Notes: a model not told the origin generated them from the sequence alone. 64,000 nucleotides of DNA from Nostoc calcicola FACHB-3891 (GCF_014697355.1 NZ_JACJRQ010000001.1:558001-622000); one strand, 5' to 3'. Shown: positions 43,228 to 52,681, counted from the stretch's first letter. Numbers and translations are program-made.

Positions 43228-43785
43228 ATGAAATCTGTATATAATCACTACAATCACGCGTTGTGGACTAGCAACCGTTCACTTAGTATGGATACCATGT
43301 AGACGCAGGAAGGTATTTGCAAACAAAGAAGATTTAAAACTTCGTTGTATTCAAATATTCCAGTCTGTTGCCAACGATAACAAGTGGGTGATTAAAGATG
43401 AGAGAAATTGCACCAGATCGCGTACATTTATTAGTAGAATATGACCCGCATCATTCAATTACTCAAGTAGTGAAAGCATTTAAAGGAATTCGTAATTGAT
43501 AATTCGTAATTCGTAATTGAATTAGTTGCGGATTTAGACCCCAACAGGTAAAGATCGCTAATTTTAAAAAAATTTAGCGGGGGACTTAAACCCTTTTAAT
43601 TACGAATTAAGAATTACGAATTAGTAATTATGTTAAAGGTCGGTCATCAAGATATTTGCGACAAGAATTTCCTTTAATTTTTGAAGCTTCCTAGCCTGTG
43701 GACACACTCTTATATGTTTGACAAGACTGGAAAAGTTAGCACTCAGAAAGTACTGGAGTACATCAATGATCCGCATCACGGATAA
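43228..43785 (+). pseudogene. tnpA: IS200-type Y1 transposase tnpA, broken
   Basis: The remains of a ~140-residue HUH transposase lie in three or more frames. These are MKSVYNHYNHALWTSNRS; HLVWIPCRRRKVFANKEDLK through VANDNKWVIKD; MREIAPDRVHLLVEYDPHHS to VVKAFKG; VKGRSSRYLRQEFPLI; and SLWTHSYMFDKTGKVSTQKV to YINDPHHG. The HUH motif (HLL region) is still readable. Damage comprises at least three frameshifts and a 146-bp MITE with a 7-bp target duplication. The element can no longer move itself. Confidence 0.85.
43487..43632. repeat. 146-bp MITE inside tnpA, 7-bp target duplication
   Basis: TTAAAGG occurs on both sides (43480-43486 and 43633-43639) and removal of the insert restores the TnpA reading VKAFKGRSSRYLR. 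The arms are AATTCGTAATTGATAATTCG on the left and TAATTACGAATTAAGAATTA on the right. The core has GCGGATTTAGACCCC and GCGGGGGACTTAAACCC, related to 10122-10326. Confidence 0.88.
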
Positions 43786-43849
43786 ATAAATTTATCCTGT
43801 TCGCTTATATCCCCCGGCTGAAGCACGGGGGCTTTACGCATCACTCCTC

Positions 43850-44036
43850 GTAAAAATATTTCATTCGGTGCAGGATGGCGATCGATATATTTTCGCGCAT
43901 CTGGCGGATTTTTGGCACTCATAGGGATAACTTGCCCTTCTATCAGTTCCACCCGTTCATCGGCTGCGATAATACCCGTTTCAACCATCCGGTGATATTC
44001 GTCTACATTCCACAAGCGGACTCTAGTTTGTGTCAT
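43850..44036 (-). pseudogene. 5' fragment of a Uma2 gene, deleted and cut by the IS left end
   Basis: The frame starts MTQTRVRLWNVDEYHRMVET and continues ELIEGQVIPMSAKNPP, then jumps to DARKYIDRHPAPNEIFL, which in intact Uma2 proteins lies ~50 residues further on. It then enters IS left-end DNA (43849). So it has an internal in-frame deletion and a lost C-terminal half. The missing half is not found on the far side of the element. Confidence 0.8.
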
Positions 44037-44140
44037 TGTATTTGGTTTGGCGCGATCGCCCGCGCCTTCAAGGACAAATATCTCTTACTGCCAACTTTTG
44101 CAGCATCTATAATTAATCTTGCCCTATTTAGTTCGTTAAC

Positions 44141-45826
44141 ATGTCGGAAGAAGATCTCCGTGCCGCTCGGCTGGAAAAAGTAAACCAGCTAAAGCAGTTA
44201 GGCACTAATCCCTACGCCTATCGTTGGGAATCCACCCATCACGCAGCGCAGTTGCAAGAACAATTTGCCGATTTAGCCAGTGGTGAGGAAGTTGATTTAG
44301 AAGTGGCGATCGCCGGACGGATTATGGCGCGTCGCGTTTTCGGTAAATTGGCTTTCTTCACTTTACAAGATGAAAGCGGCACAATTCAGCTTTATTTAGA
44401 GAAAAATCGCATCCAAGAAGGCATGGCAGATATTGATGCCGATGCGTTCAATCACTTGAAACAACTCACAGATGCAGGCGACATTCTGGGAGCCAAAGGT
44501 ACCATCAAACGGACTGAAAAGGGCGAGTTATCTGTCTACGTCAAACAATACACCATCCTGACTAAATCTCTGTTGCCCCTACCCGACAAGTGGCATGGAT
44601 TGACGGATGTTGCCAAGCGCTACCGTCAGCGCTACGTTGACTTGATTGTTAACCCAGAAGTGCGGCAAACTTTCCGCCGTCGCGCCCAAATCACTGCCGG
44701 GATTCGTCGCTATTTAGAAGAACGGGATTTTCTGGAAATTGAAACGCCTGTTTTACAAAGTGAAGCTGGGGGTGCAGATGCACGTCCATTTATCACTTAC
44801 CACAACACCTTAGAAATGGAGTTGTATCTGCGAATTGCCACAGAACTCTATCTGAAGCGGTTGATTGTCGGTGGGTTTGAAAAGGTATTTGAAGTAGGAC
44901 GTATTTTCCGGAATGAGGGAATTTCTACCCGTCATAACCCGGAATTTACTATGATTGAAATTTACCAAGCCTACGCCGACTACAACGATATGATGGCGCT
45001 AACAGAAGGGATTATTACCACTGTTGCCCAAGAGGTACTCGGCACACTGCAAATTACCTACCAAGGTGAATCTATAGATTTAACACCACCTTGGCGACGG
45101 GTGACAATGCACGATTTAGTTAAAGAGGTTACAGGGTTAGATTTCAATTCTTTCCAAAGTTTAGAAGAAGCAAAAACAGCAAGTAAAAATGCTGGAATTC
45201 CTGATATAGATGAAGCTCAATCAATTGGTAAGTTACTAAATTTGGCTTTTGAAGAGAAGGTAGAAGCCAATTTAATTCAACCTACCTTTGTAATTGATTA
45301 TCCCGTAGAAATTTCGCCCTTAGCAAAGCCCCACCGTTCTCAACCTGGTTTGGTAGAACGATTTGAGTTATTTATAGTAGGAAGAGAAACTGGCAATAGC
45401 TTCTCAGAACTTACTGATGCGATCGACCAAAGAGAACGTTTAGAAGCGCAAGCTGCCAGAAAAGCCGCTGGTGATTTAGAGGCGCAAGGTGTAGATGAAG
45501 ACTTTCTAACTGCCTTAGAATACGGAATGCCGCCTACAGGTGGTTTAGGGATTGGAATCGATCGCTTAGTAATGTTACTAACAGATTCTGCTAGTATTCG
45601 GGATGTAATTGCTTTCCCCCTACTCAAGCCTGAAGGCAACGTTATTAAGCAATTTAGCCACGATGTAAAAACTCAAACACTGACTATTGAATTTGATAGT
45701 GGAAGTGTTTATGAGTATTTCAAAGTACCTCCTAGTGTCAAGGAAGACTTAGACAATGCACCGTCTAAAGGTCAATATTTTAACAAGTTTATTAAGGGTA
45801 AATTCAAGTATGAACAATTGAGTTGA
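44141..45826 (+). CDS. lysS: class II lysyl-tRNA synthetase with C-terminal KTSC domain
   Basis: The 561-residue protein has an OB-fold anticodon domain ([20 protein letters not shown]), class II motif 2 ([20 protein letters not shown]) and motif 3 ([20 protein letters not shown]), then LKPE. It charges tRNA-Lys. Standard LysRS would end there, but about 60 more residues form a KTSC domain ([27 protein letters not shown]). This domain is named from such fusions, has a central YxY-like motif and may bind RNA. ATG 44141 starts directly before [17 protein letters not shown] strong terminator follows. Confidence 0.96.
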   Translation: MSEEDLRAARLEKVNQLKQLGTNPYAYRWESTHHAAQLQEQFADLASGEEVDLEVAIAGRIMARRVFGKLAFFTLQDESGTIQLYLEKNRIQEGMADIDADAFNHLKQLTDAGDILGAKGTIKRTEKGELSVYVKQYTILTKSLLPLPDKWHGLTDVAKRYRQRYVDLIVNPEVRQTFRRRAQITAGIRRYLEERDFLEIETPVLQSEAGGADARPFITYHNTLEMELYLRIATELYLKRLIVGGFEKVFEVGRIFRNEGISTRHNPEFTMIEIYQAYADYNDMMALTEGIITTVAQEVLGTLQITYQGESIDLTPPWRRVTMHDLVKEVTGLDFNSFQSLEEAKTASKNAGIPDIDEAQSIGKLLNLAFEEKVEANLIQPTFVIDYPVEISPLAKPHRSQPGLVERFELFIVGRETGNSFSELTDAIDQRERLEAQAARKAAGDLEAQGVDEDFLTALEYGMPPTGGLGIGIDRLVMLLTDSASIRDVIAFPLLKPEGNVIKQFSHDVKTQTLTIEFDSGSVYEYFKVPPSVKEDLDNAPSKGQYFNKFIKGKFKYEQLS

Positions 45827-45851
45827 GATAGAAACTACCATTCAACAGTAG

Positions 45852-45886
45852 GGTGCGTTATGGCTTTAGCCTAACGCACCATTTTT
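45852..45886 (+). terminator. rho-independent terminator after lysS
   Basis: GGTGCGTTA (45852-45860) pairs with TAACGCACC (45872-45880) and is followed by ATTTTTA. Confidence 0.9.
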
Positions 45887-45999
45887 ATGACTAATTCTTT
45901 TATTACCTAAGTTGCACTTACTTATTTTATAAGATATTCCTTTAAAAGAATAATGACATTGACATTCGTTATAAAGAATATTATGCTGTGAGGTAGGAA

Positions 46000-46413
46000 G
46001 TGAGTTGGACTTGGGAACTTTATCAAGATGTCAATGGGGAAATCCCCAAAGATTTGCTTGCTTTTTTCATCAGGATGATTCCGAAACAGGAGCAACCAGA
46101 AAATCCACCAAAACCATTACTGAGTGCTTCCGAAACCAAGCGTCTGCAAGTTAATCTTGGCTACCTGTGTAACAAAGGACTTGCATCACTTACCAGTGGC
46201 ATCTTTGAGAAACTGGAAGATGATTTGTATGAGTTACGCATGACCAAGAGCGAACATAACCCACGGTTTATCTTAACGGCTGCTACCCCTCAGAAGTTTG
46301 TGGTACTGCACGCCTTTATGAAAAAATATGACGACGGTATCAAAGATAGAGACAAAGAACCTGCAAGAGTGAGATTACGTGAATTGCAGCAGAGGAATCA
46401 TGAAAAAACCTAA
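46000..46413 (+). CDS. Gp49/HigB-like (DUF891) toxin of a type II TA pair
   Basis: GTG start (VSWTWELYQDVNGEIPKDLL), 137 residues. The RelE-like core is SGIFEKLEDDLYELRMTKSE, then PRFILTAATPQKFVVLHAFM, the phage Gp49-type toxin signature. It probably inhibits translation. The stop overlaps the following XRE antitoxin gene by 14 nt, giving coupled expression. The N-terminal ~60 residues are longer than in minimal RelE toxins. Confidence 0.82.
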   Translation: MSWTWELYQDVNGEIPKDLLAFFIRMIPKQEQPENPPKPLLSASETKRLQVNLGYLCNKGLASLTSGIFEKLEDDLYELRMTKSEHNPRFILTAATPQKFVVLHAFMKKYDDGIKDRDKEPARVRLRELQQRNHEKT

Positions 46414-47092
46414 TTTTCAAGCTTGGTTACAGCAAAACGTAGGCGACGAACCAGAGGTGATTTTGGCGGGTAAGTTAGAGTACCTGCGCCTATATCTTAC
46501 CGATGCCATGCGTGAAATACGTAATAAAGCAGGATTGACTCAGGCACAGCTAGCAGAAAAACTGGGAGTGCAGCAAGCGGCGGTGTCCAAATTGGAGTCG
46601 GCGTTAAAAGAACATGAGTTGGAATCAGTGTTGCACTATTTACATGCGTTGGGTGCAGATTTGCTGGTAGCCGTCAAACAAGGGGATGATTTATATCAAG
46701 CCAGCGATAACGAAGGTGTATTGCTAGTAGATGTACCAGACGTAGTTTTCCAAAAGGCATTGGCGGCAAACATGAGCGTGCGGGAATATGTGCGTGTCGC
46801 CGTTGAGAAGTTTTCTGGTGGGGATGATATGGTTAAATTCTTGGAAAGTAACGATCCGACAGCGGTGAAAGTGAGAGAGCGTTTGGGCACAAGGACAATC
46901 CAAGAAATTGCTGTAGAGTTGGAAAAATGTTTGAGTTTATCGGAGGAAGAAGATAGGATTTTCGCTGTGAAAAATGTTTTGGCTGCTAATGTGTCGTGTA
47001 GAGAAAGTAATCGTGGAAGTAGTGATGAAGTTGATGAAATTGAGTTGTTGGATTTAGCTGAAGAATTGCTAGATAAGTTGGCAGATATTTAG
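46400..47092 (+). CDS. XRE antitoxin with extended C-terminal domain
   Basis: ATG 46400 (MKKPNFQAWLQQNVGDE) has AGAGGA upstream. The HTH is AMREIRNKAGLTQAQLAEKL, then GVQQAAVSKLESALKEHELE, and LHALGADLLVAVKQGDD completes a HigA2-type antitoxin. Usual members end near there (~100 aa). Here about 130 extra residues follow, with IQEIAVELEKCLSLSEEEDR, IFAVKNVLAAN and DEIELLDLAEELLDKLADI. That tail is repeated almost unchanged in the next ORF, so it may be a separate module fused to the antitoxin. It neutralises the upstream toxin and binds the promoter. Confidence 0.82.
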   Translation: MKKPNFQAWLQQNVGDEPEVILAGKLEYLRLYLTDAMREIRNKAGLTQAQLAEKLGVQQAAVSKLESALKEHELESVLHYLHALGADLLVAVKQGDDLYQASDNEGVLLVDVPDVVFQKALAANMSVREYVRVAVEKFSGGDDMVKFLESNDPTAVKVRERLGTRTIQEIAVELEKCLSLSEEEDRIFAVKNVLAANVSCRESNRGSSDEVDEIELLDLAEELLDKLADI

Positions 47093-47179
47093 GATGACAG
47101 AGATTCCATTTATAGTTATCGGTCAATTTAATTTATTTAATTTGTATAGCCACATTATTACTTAACAAAGTGATTACTT

Positions 47180-47614
47180 ATGATTAAGGAAAAACAATCT
47201 GAGAGATTAGACAGCTTTTTACAAGCTGTAGAAGCTGCTCAAAAAGTGCAGGATGATATCATGAAGTATGGGCTTGAAGCTGCCCATTTATATTCTGATG
47301 ATGTTGATGGAGATTGGCTAGAAACATGGGGAGAAGACGAGGATGGGCAGCAAAGTTTTGTAGAATTAGTGACTAATTTTCTGCAAATTGATGACTTGGT
47401 AGCGGTGAGGGTAAGAAAGTTGCTAAAAGATAAATTGCTACAAAAAATTGCTGTTGAGTTGGAAATATGTTTGAGTTTATATGAAGATGAAGACCGGATT
47501 TTTGCTGTCAAAAATGTATTAGCAGGTGGTATGGGCGTTGCAGAAAGTAATCGCAGAACCAGGAATGAAATTGATGAAATTGAGTTATTGGATTTAGCTG
47601 AAGAATTGCTATAA
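47180..47614 (+). CDS. paralogue of the antitoxin C-terminal module, slightly truncated
   Basis: The 144-residue protein has no HTH. Its N-terminus (MIKEKQSERLDSFLQAVEAA) differs from the gene before it. Its second half repeats LLQKIAVELEICLSLYEDED, RIFAVKNVLAGG and EIDEIELLDLAEELL. The upstream gene then reads LDKLADI, while here a small deletion makes CTA TAA, so it stops seven residues early; DNA after the stop (AAGTTGGCAGA) still matches. Partial tandem duplication is the simplest reading. Function unknown. Confidence 0.65.
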   Translation: MIKEKQSERLDSFLQAVEAAQKVQDDIMKYGLEAAHLYSDDVDGDWLETWGEDEDGQQSFVELVTNFLQIDDLVAVRVRKLLKDKLLQKIAVELEICLSLYEDEDRIFAVKNVLAGGMGVAESNRRTRNEIDEIELLDLAEELL

Positions 47615-47668
47615 AAGTTGGCAGAATTTTTTGGAAAATATAACTAGAAATTAGCTGCATAAATAAGT

Positions 47669-50600
47669 ATGGGAAAAGGATTTAATTCACAGAAACCCAA
47701 AAAAGATAGCAAACACCGTCACAAAGCATATCTCAAGCTAATCTTTGCCTTATTGGACTGTCCTCATACCAAAATCCCAGAGCTTTTGAGAGCTAACCAA
47801 AATCTGATTAATTCTGAATTAGTACAGGCAATGGTAATTATAGCCATGATGCTAGCAAAATATGGTAAGCAAGAACAGGCTTCATTTTTAATGAATATTG
47901 CTGAGAATATAAAATCCAGATTATTTCATAGTATTGAGCGAGAAAATGAAGTTTTAGATTTTGTGACTGAGGTTTTAGAAGTTAGCTATGAAACTTCAGG
48001 AGATTCACATATTATCTATCCTTTATTAGAAGCAAATATTGATAAATTAAATGAAAATTTCATCTTAGCATTGCGACGCATAACAGAGTATATCCGTTCT
48101 CAAGTAAATCTAGAGCAAGTTTCTCAATTTTGCCACGAATTGAAGAGTGGTAGAACTGAGCCATCAAATCTTGATTCATCTCTCGTTCAAGCCATACATA
48201 CAGCATTATGTATGGTAACTTTCACAAAACCAATTTTGGAGTTTTCAAAAGGTAACAAAGCAATCAACATAGAAATTGCTATTGCTGGATATGATTTGAT
48301 TACTAGTGTTTTCACTCGTGAAACTTGCCCCGAACAATGGGCAGGTTGTCAAATTGATTTGGGTGTAGCTTACCGTCGTCGAGTTTATGGCGATCGCTCC
48401 TCAAATTTAGAACAAGCAATTCTCTGCTATAAAAATAGTTTACAAGTTATAAATTCAAAAACATTTGCTGAAGTATGGGCAGACACCTTAAATAATTTAG
48501 CCATTGCTTACTCACAAAGAATACAAGGTAACAGGGCAGATAATTTAGAACAGGCAATTGCTTATTGTCAGGAAGTATTAAAATTATGTACTCCTGAGGT
48601 ATTTGCAGAACAATGGGGAAGCACTCATATAAATTTAGGTAATTTCTGGAAAGAACGAGTTTGTGGTGACAAGGCTGAAAATTTGGAGTTATCTATCCAG
48701 TATTATAAAAATGCTTTGCAACTCTTTACCTTACAAGCTTATCCAAAAGAATGGAGTGATATCCAAGATGGATTAGGCATCTCTTACTGTAATCGCATTA
48801 AAGGCGACACAGTAGACAATCAAGAAGAAGCAATTAAATATTTTCAAGCAGCGTTACAACCCTGTAATTATGAAGTTTTCCCAGCAAAGTGGGTGAGAAT
48901 ACAATCTAATTTAGGTACTGTCTATTGGCAACGTATAAAAGGCCAAAAAGCACAAAATTTGGAATTAGCAATTAATTGCTATCAATCAGCATTGCAAATT
49001 GCTACATTTGAGACTATGCCCCAGGAGTGGGCTATGGTTCAAATTAACTTAGGTGCAATATACAGCGATCGCATTCAAGGAAATCGCCAAAAGAATTTAG
49101 AGGCAGCACATCATCATTTTACAGCCGCTTCTCAAGTTTATACGAAAAGAGATTTTCCTCAAAATTGGTCTAGTCTACAAAATAACCTTGGACTTCTTTA
49201 CGGCAAATTAGGGCTTCATGGCAAACAGATTCAATGCTTAAAAGCTTCTTTGGAAGTATGTACTCGCAAAGCTTTTCCCTCAGATTGGGCGAGTACTCAA
49301 TATAATCTAGGTCTTGTCTATCGAAAACTTGGGCAGATTCAGAAAGCGATACATTGTTTGCGATTGTCTCTAGAAATTTTCCAACCTACTACTTTTCCTG
49401 TAGATTGTCTTGATGCTGCACATCAATTAGGTAACATAGCATTTGAGCAAAAGCGTTGGTTAGAAGCTATCGAAGGATATAGCCTAGCCATTGAAGCAGT
49501 CGAAACCAGCCGCAGTTGGGCAAAATCGGAATCGCGTCGTCAGGAAATTCTGGAAGAAGCCATTCATGTTTATCAAAACATGGTGCTGGCTTGCATCAAT
49601 GCTGGACAAATAGAAAAAGCGTTTGAATATTCAGAGCGATCGCGCTCCAAACTTCTTGTAGACTTAATGGCAAGCTACAACCTCTCTCAAGGCGAAGAAA
49701 TCCCCCCAAAAGTCCAAGAATTATTGCAGCAGTATGAAGAACTGCAACAAATAATTGACAAAGAACGCCAAAGCCATAAATCCAACAATAGCCGTAGTGA
49801 TACACGCACTGTATGGGAAGCTTATAATGAAGCGATCGCCACTTTAGAAACCCAAAAACAACAAGTTTGGCAAAATCTCAGACGTGAAGATCCGGTGTTA
49901 GCTGGAGAAATTCAAGTTAACCCCCTAAAATTGTCAGAAATTCAAGAGCTACTAAAAGACCAAACCAATACAGCTATTCTCAGTTTCTACACTACCAACA
50001 GCGACACCCATATTTTTGTCGTGCAGCAAAACAAAATTACTCTCCACACCTGCATAGGACAAGGATTAGATAGGTTGCAAGGCTGGATTGAGCAGAATTG
50101 GTTATTGCCTTATAGAGATGAACCCAAAAAATGGGAAACTCAAATTAACAGTTTTCTCCACGAAATAGCTGAACGCCTACAAATCTCTGAACTCATATCC
50201 GAACATCTTCAAGCAATAGAAGAATTAATTTTAGTACCTCATCTGTTACTCCATCAGATTCCTTTCACGGCTTTACCGACAGGAGAAGATCGGGAATATT
50301 TAGGAGATAAATTTCTGATTCGTTACACCCCAAGCTGCCAAATTTTAGAATTTTGTCAACAACGTGACACTGTAGATAAAATGTCTTTACGATATGGCAT
50401 TGTGGAAGATGCCGAAGATAACCTTCCCTCTGCCAGATTTGAAGGCGAAAAACTTGCCCAAATATACAATATTCCACGAGAAAACAGATTAATTGGCAGC
50501 AGTCAAGCTACCACTAAAAACTATCGACAATTAGCACAACAAGTTCAAGTACTTCATTCCTGCCACCATGCCCAATCTCGCCTCGATAATCCTTTGGAAT

Positions 50601-51148
50601 CACAGTTAAAATTAGCGCATGGTAGCAGCATTACCTTGGGGCAATTAATGACTCCAAGCTGGCGTTTACCTCAACTTCTAGAAGTCTTTTTATCTTGCTG
50701 CGAAACTAATTTGGGTACTCCTTCCTTAACTGATGATATTCTTACTCTCTCCACAGGATTTTTGTGTGCTGGTGCTAGAAGTGTAGTTAGTACTTTGTGG
50801 TCAGTTGATGATTTAGCTACAGCATTATTTTCCATTTTTTACTACCAGCAGCGACAAGATGGTAAAAACCGTTCTGAAGCATTACAGCAAGCCCAAATTA
50901 AGCTACGAGAATTTACAAAAGTAGACCTTAACAAAATATTCCAGGAAGTAGAAGCAAGGGAAAAAGAACTGATAGTAAATAGAAAAAAATATCCCTCAGG
51001 TTCTATCGAACATGAACAATGGAAGCTTGAATATAATATGTATGCTAAATTGAACAGACAAATTAAAGAAATCGAAAACTCTACTCAGCAATTTCCCTTT
51101 TCAGATCCTCGTTATTGGGCTGCTTTTATTTGCCACGGTTTAAGGTGA
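47669..51148 (+). CDS. TPR-CHAT caspase-like protease
   Basis: The 1159-residue protein has a basic N-terminus and a helical domain (about 20-200). About nine TPR-like repeats of ~45 residues follow (200-640; pattern WAxxxxNLGxxYxxRIxGxx, NLExAIxxYxxAL). After a linker with coiled-coil (KVQELLQQYEELQQIIDKER) comes a C-terminal CHAT domain (about 860-1159). Probable catalytic residues are H967 in LHSCHHAQ and C1011 in FLSCCETNLG, followed by LSTGFLCAGARSVVSTLWSV. The TPR part likely senses a partner. CHAT-TPR proteins act in CRISPR-linked and other conflict systems and also in house-keeping contexts; no Cas genes are seen here. Confidence 0.9.
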   Translation: MGKGFNSQKPKKDSKHRHKAYLKLIFALLDCPHTKIPELLRANQNLINSELVQAMVIIAMMLAKYGKQEQASFLMNIAENIKSRLFHSIERENEVLDFVTEVLEVSYETSGDSHIIYPLLEANIDKLNENFILALRRITEYIRSQVNLEQVSQFCHELKSGRTEPSNLDSSLVQAIHTALCMVTFTKPILEFSKGNKAINIEIAIAGYDLITSVFTRETCPEQWAGCQIDLGVAYRRRVYGDRSSNLEQAILCYKNSLQVINSKTFAEVWADTLNNLAIAYSQRIQGNRADNLEQAIAYCQEVLKLCTPEVFAEQWGSTHINLGNFWKERVCGDKAENLELSIQYYKNALQLFTLQAYPKEWSDIQDGLGISYCNRIKGDTVDNQEEAIKYFQAALQPCNYEVFPAKWVRIQSNLGTVYWQRIKGQKAQNLELAINCYQSALQIATFETMPQEWAMVQINLGAIYSDRIQGNRQKNLEAAHHHFTAASQVYTKRDFPQNWSSLQNNLGLLYGKLGLHGKQIQCLKASLEVCTRKAFPSDWASTQYNLGLVYRKLGQIQKAIHCLRLSLEIFQPTTFPVDCLDAAHQLGNIAFEQKRWLEAIEGYSLAIEAVETSRSWAKSESRRQEILEEAIHVYQNMVLACINAGQIEKAFEYSERSRSKLLVDLMASYNLSQGEEIPPKVQELLQQYEELQQIIDKERQSHKSNNSRSDTRTVWEAYNEAIATLETQKQQVWQNLRREDPVLAGEIQVNPLKLSEIQELLKDQTNTAILSFYTTNSDTHIFVVQQNKITLHTCIGQGLDRLQGWIEQNWLLPYRDEPKKWETQINSFLHEIAERLQISELISEHLQAIEELILVPHLLLHQIPFTALPTGEDREYLGDKFLIRYTPSCQILEFCQQRDTVDKMSLRYGIVEDAEDNLPSARFEGEKLAQIYNIPRENRLIGSSQATTKNYRQLAQQVQVLHSCHHAQSRLDNPLESQLKLAHGSSITLGQLMTPSWRLPQLLEVFLSCCETNLGTPSLTDDILTLSTGFLCAGARSVVSTLWSVDDLATALFSIFYYQQRQDGKNRSEALQQAQIKLREFTKVDLNKIFQEVEAREKELIVNRKKYPSGSIEHEQWKLEYNMYAKLNRQIKEIENSTQQFPFSDPRYWAAFICHGLR

Positions 51149-51290
51149 TAAAACAGGAGTCAGAATACAGAATTCAGAATTCAGAATACTCTGAACTTTA
51201 TACCATTTCTTTGTGAGGCTGCGCCAAATTTTCTTTGCTTCTTCTTTCTTTCTTTGTGCCCTTTGCGTCCTTTGCGGTTCGTTGCTCATA

Positions 51291-51385
51291 TATAGCGCTT
51301 CCCATTTGGGTAAAATACGCCCGTTCGTAGGGGCGCACAGCTGTGCGCCCCTACAGCGTATTGCATCCAAACCAGAATCGCTATA
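51291..51385. repeat. 95-bp MITE, TATAGCG termini, GTAGGGGCGCACAG core
   Basis: TATAGCGCTT on the left and AGAATCGCTATA on the right bound a perfect inner palindrome with half-site GTAGGGGCGCACAG. A nearly identical 95-bp copy is at 60271-60365. The gap 51149-51556 otherwise has AATTCAGAATTCAG heptamers and the CTTTGCGTCCTTTGCGGTTC repeat, and no gene. Confidence 0.85.
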
Positions 51386-51556
51386 GTTTGGCGCATCTTC
51401 ATACAGAATTGGTATTAGTTCAAGGTAAGGAGAAGTTCGTCGGTTAAGCAACCCTGCTATTAGACCAATGACTCATGACTAATGACGGTCTTGAGGAAAA
51501 AATAGAATATGTAGGCGCGTTACCTTAAACTAATTGAGAAGCAAAATTTCAGCAAT

Positions 51557-52678
51557 ATGTACGATTGCATCATTGTCGGTGCTGGCCCAGCTGGTGGAAC
51601 AGCTGCATATCATTTAGCTAAACAGGGTCGCTCAGTATTAATTTTAGAAAAAGAATCCCTGCCAAGATATAAACCTTGTGGTGGTGGCGTATCTCCAGCG
51701 ATCGCTCAATGGTTTGACTTTGATTTTAGCCCAGCGATTTCTTTAAAAGCAGACTTGCTTCGTTTTACCTGGAAACTAGGCGATCCCGTGGAAACGAAAA
51801 TCGCCACAAAAGAACCAGTTTGGATGGTACGGCGGGATGTTTTTGACCATTTCTTAGTCCAGCAAGCCGAGAAACAAGGAGCTAAACTCCAAGATAATAC
51901 TGAAGTAACTGGTATCGAATTTCAAAGCGATTATTGGCAAGTTAACACAGCTAATGGTTCAGTTACAGGTCGCTATTTAATCGCAGCTGATGGTGCAAAA
52001 GGATCGATGGCAAAATGGCTAGGCTTCAAAGAACGTAAACGTCTCCTCACAGGAGCTTTGGAGGCGGAAGTTCCTGGTATCGCAGAAAACAAACCCACAA
52101 TTCATTTTGAGTTTGGCTTAGTAAAAAACGGCTATCTTTGGAACTTTCCCAAAGCTGATGGTTATTCCATAGGTGTGGGAACCTTTATTGGCCGTCAACC
52201 CCAGGACTTTAAAAAGATTTTGGATGAGTACGCCAAATCATTAAATGTAGATCTCAAAACCACCAAACAATATGGTCATCCCCTTTGTATTTGGGATGGT
52301 AATCAAAAGCTGCACACCCAAAACGCGGTTTTAGCTGGGGAAGCTGCTTGTTTAGTCGATCCGATGACAGCAGAAGGCATTCGCCCTTCAATTTTTAGCG
52401 GTTTACTCGCCGCCGCAACCATTAACGAAGCACTTGCTGGTGACACCAACGCTTTAGAAAAATATAGCGAAGCCATTAACCAAGAATGGGGTACTGAGAT
52501 GGCTTGGGCGCAAAAATTAGCTACAGCATTCTATCGATTTTCCAACATTAGCTACAAAGTTGGTATCAAGCACCCCTCTGCTCCCCAAGTCATGGGTAAA
52601 ATTATGTGCGGCGAACTCCGCTATGGCGATATTGCCGGTCGTGCCTTGAAACATTTAATTCCTGGGTTTGGCAATTAA
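51557..52678 (+). CDS. geranylgeranyl-reductase family FAD oxidoreductase
   Basis: The 373-residue protein has the N-terminal dinucleotide motif DCIIVGAGPAGGTAAYHLAK, LPRYKPCGGGVS (the family's CGGG motif), the central YLIAADGAKGSMAKWLG, and the second FAD motif NAVLAGEAACLVDPMTAEGI. Members reduce isoprenoid double bonds, as in ChlP for phytyl tails or archaeal lipids. This one is shorter and more divergent than ChlP (about 405 aa), so a different isoprenoid or quinone substrate is likely. It is monocistronic, flanked by repeats. Confidence 0.88.
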   Translation: MYDCIIVGAGPAGGTAAYHLAKQGRSVLILEKESLPRYKPCGGGVSPAIAQWFDFDFSPAISLKADLLRFTWKLGDPVETKIATKEPVWMVRRDVFDHFLVQQAEKQGAKLQDNTEVTGIEFQSDYWQVNTANGSVTGRYLIAADGAKGSMAKWLGFKERKRLLTGALEAEVPGIAENKPTIHFEFGLVKNGYLWNFPKADGYSIGVGTFIGRQPQDFKKILDEYAKSLNVDLKTTKQYGHPLCIWDGNQKLHTQNAVLAGEAACLVDPMTAEGIRPSIFSGLLAAATINEALAGDTNALEKYSEAINQEWGTEMAWAQKLATAFYRFSNISYKVGIKHPSAPQVMGKIMCGELRYGDIAGRALKHLIPGFGN

Positions 52679-52681
52679 ATG

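Larger units (their letters stand above)
41957..43849 (-). mobile_element. IS605-type element: intact tnpB, dead tnpA
   Basis: Read on the minus strand, the left end follows TTAC (43850-43853). It has the hairpin CCCCCG...CGGGGG (43811-43831) with flanks GTGATGCGTAAAG and GGATATAAGCGAA, nearly identical to the left end at 1885. The right end has a CCCCCGAAT / ATTCGGGGG stem (41967-41997) and ends in TCAA (minus strand, 41957-41960). tnpB (minus) and tnpA (plus) are divergent, the classical IS605 order. About 1.9 kb in total, including an inserted MITE. Confidence 0.85.

Noticed and set aside
47669..51148. CRISPR-associated TPR-CHAT (Csx29-like)
   Set aside because: No gRAMP/Cas7-11 or array in the window; generic TPR-CHAT call retained.
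51140..51451. 103-codon reverse ORF
   Set aside because: Spans a MITE and dispersed CTTTGCG repeats; no coding character.
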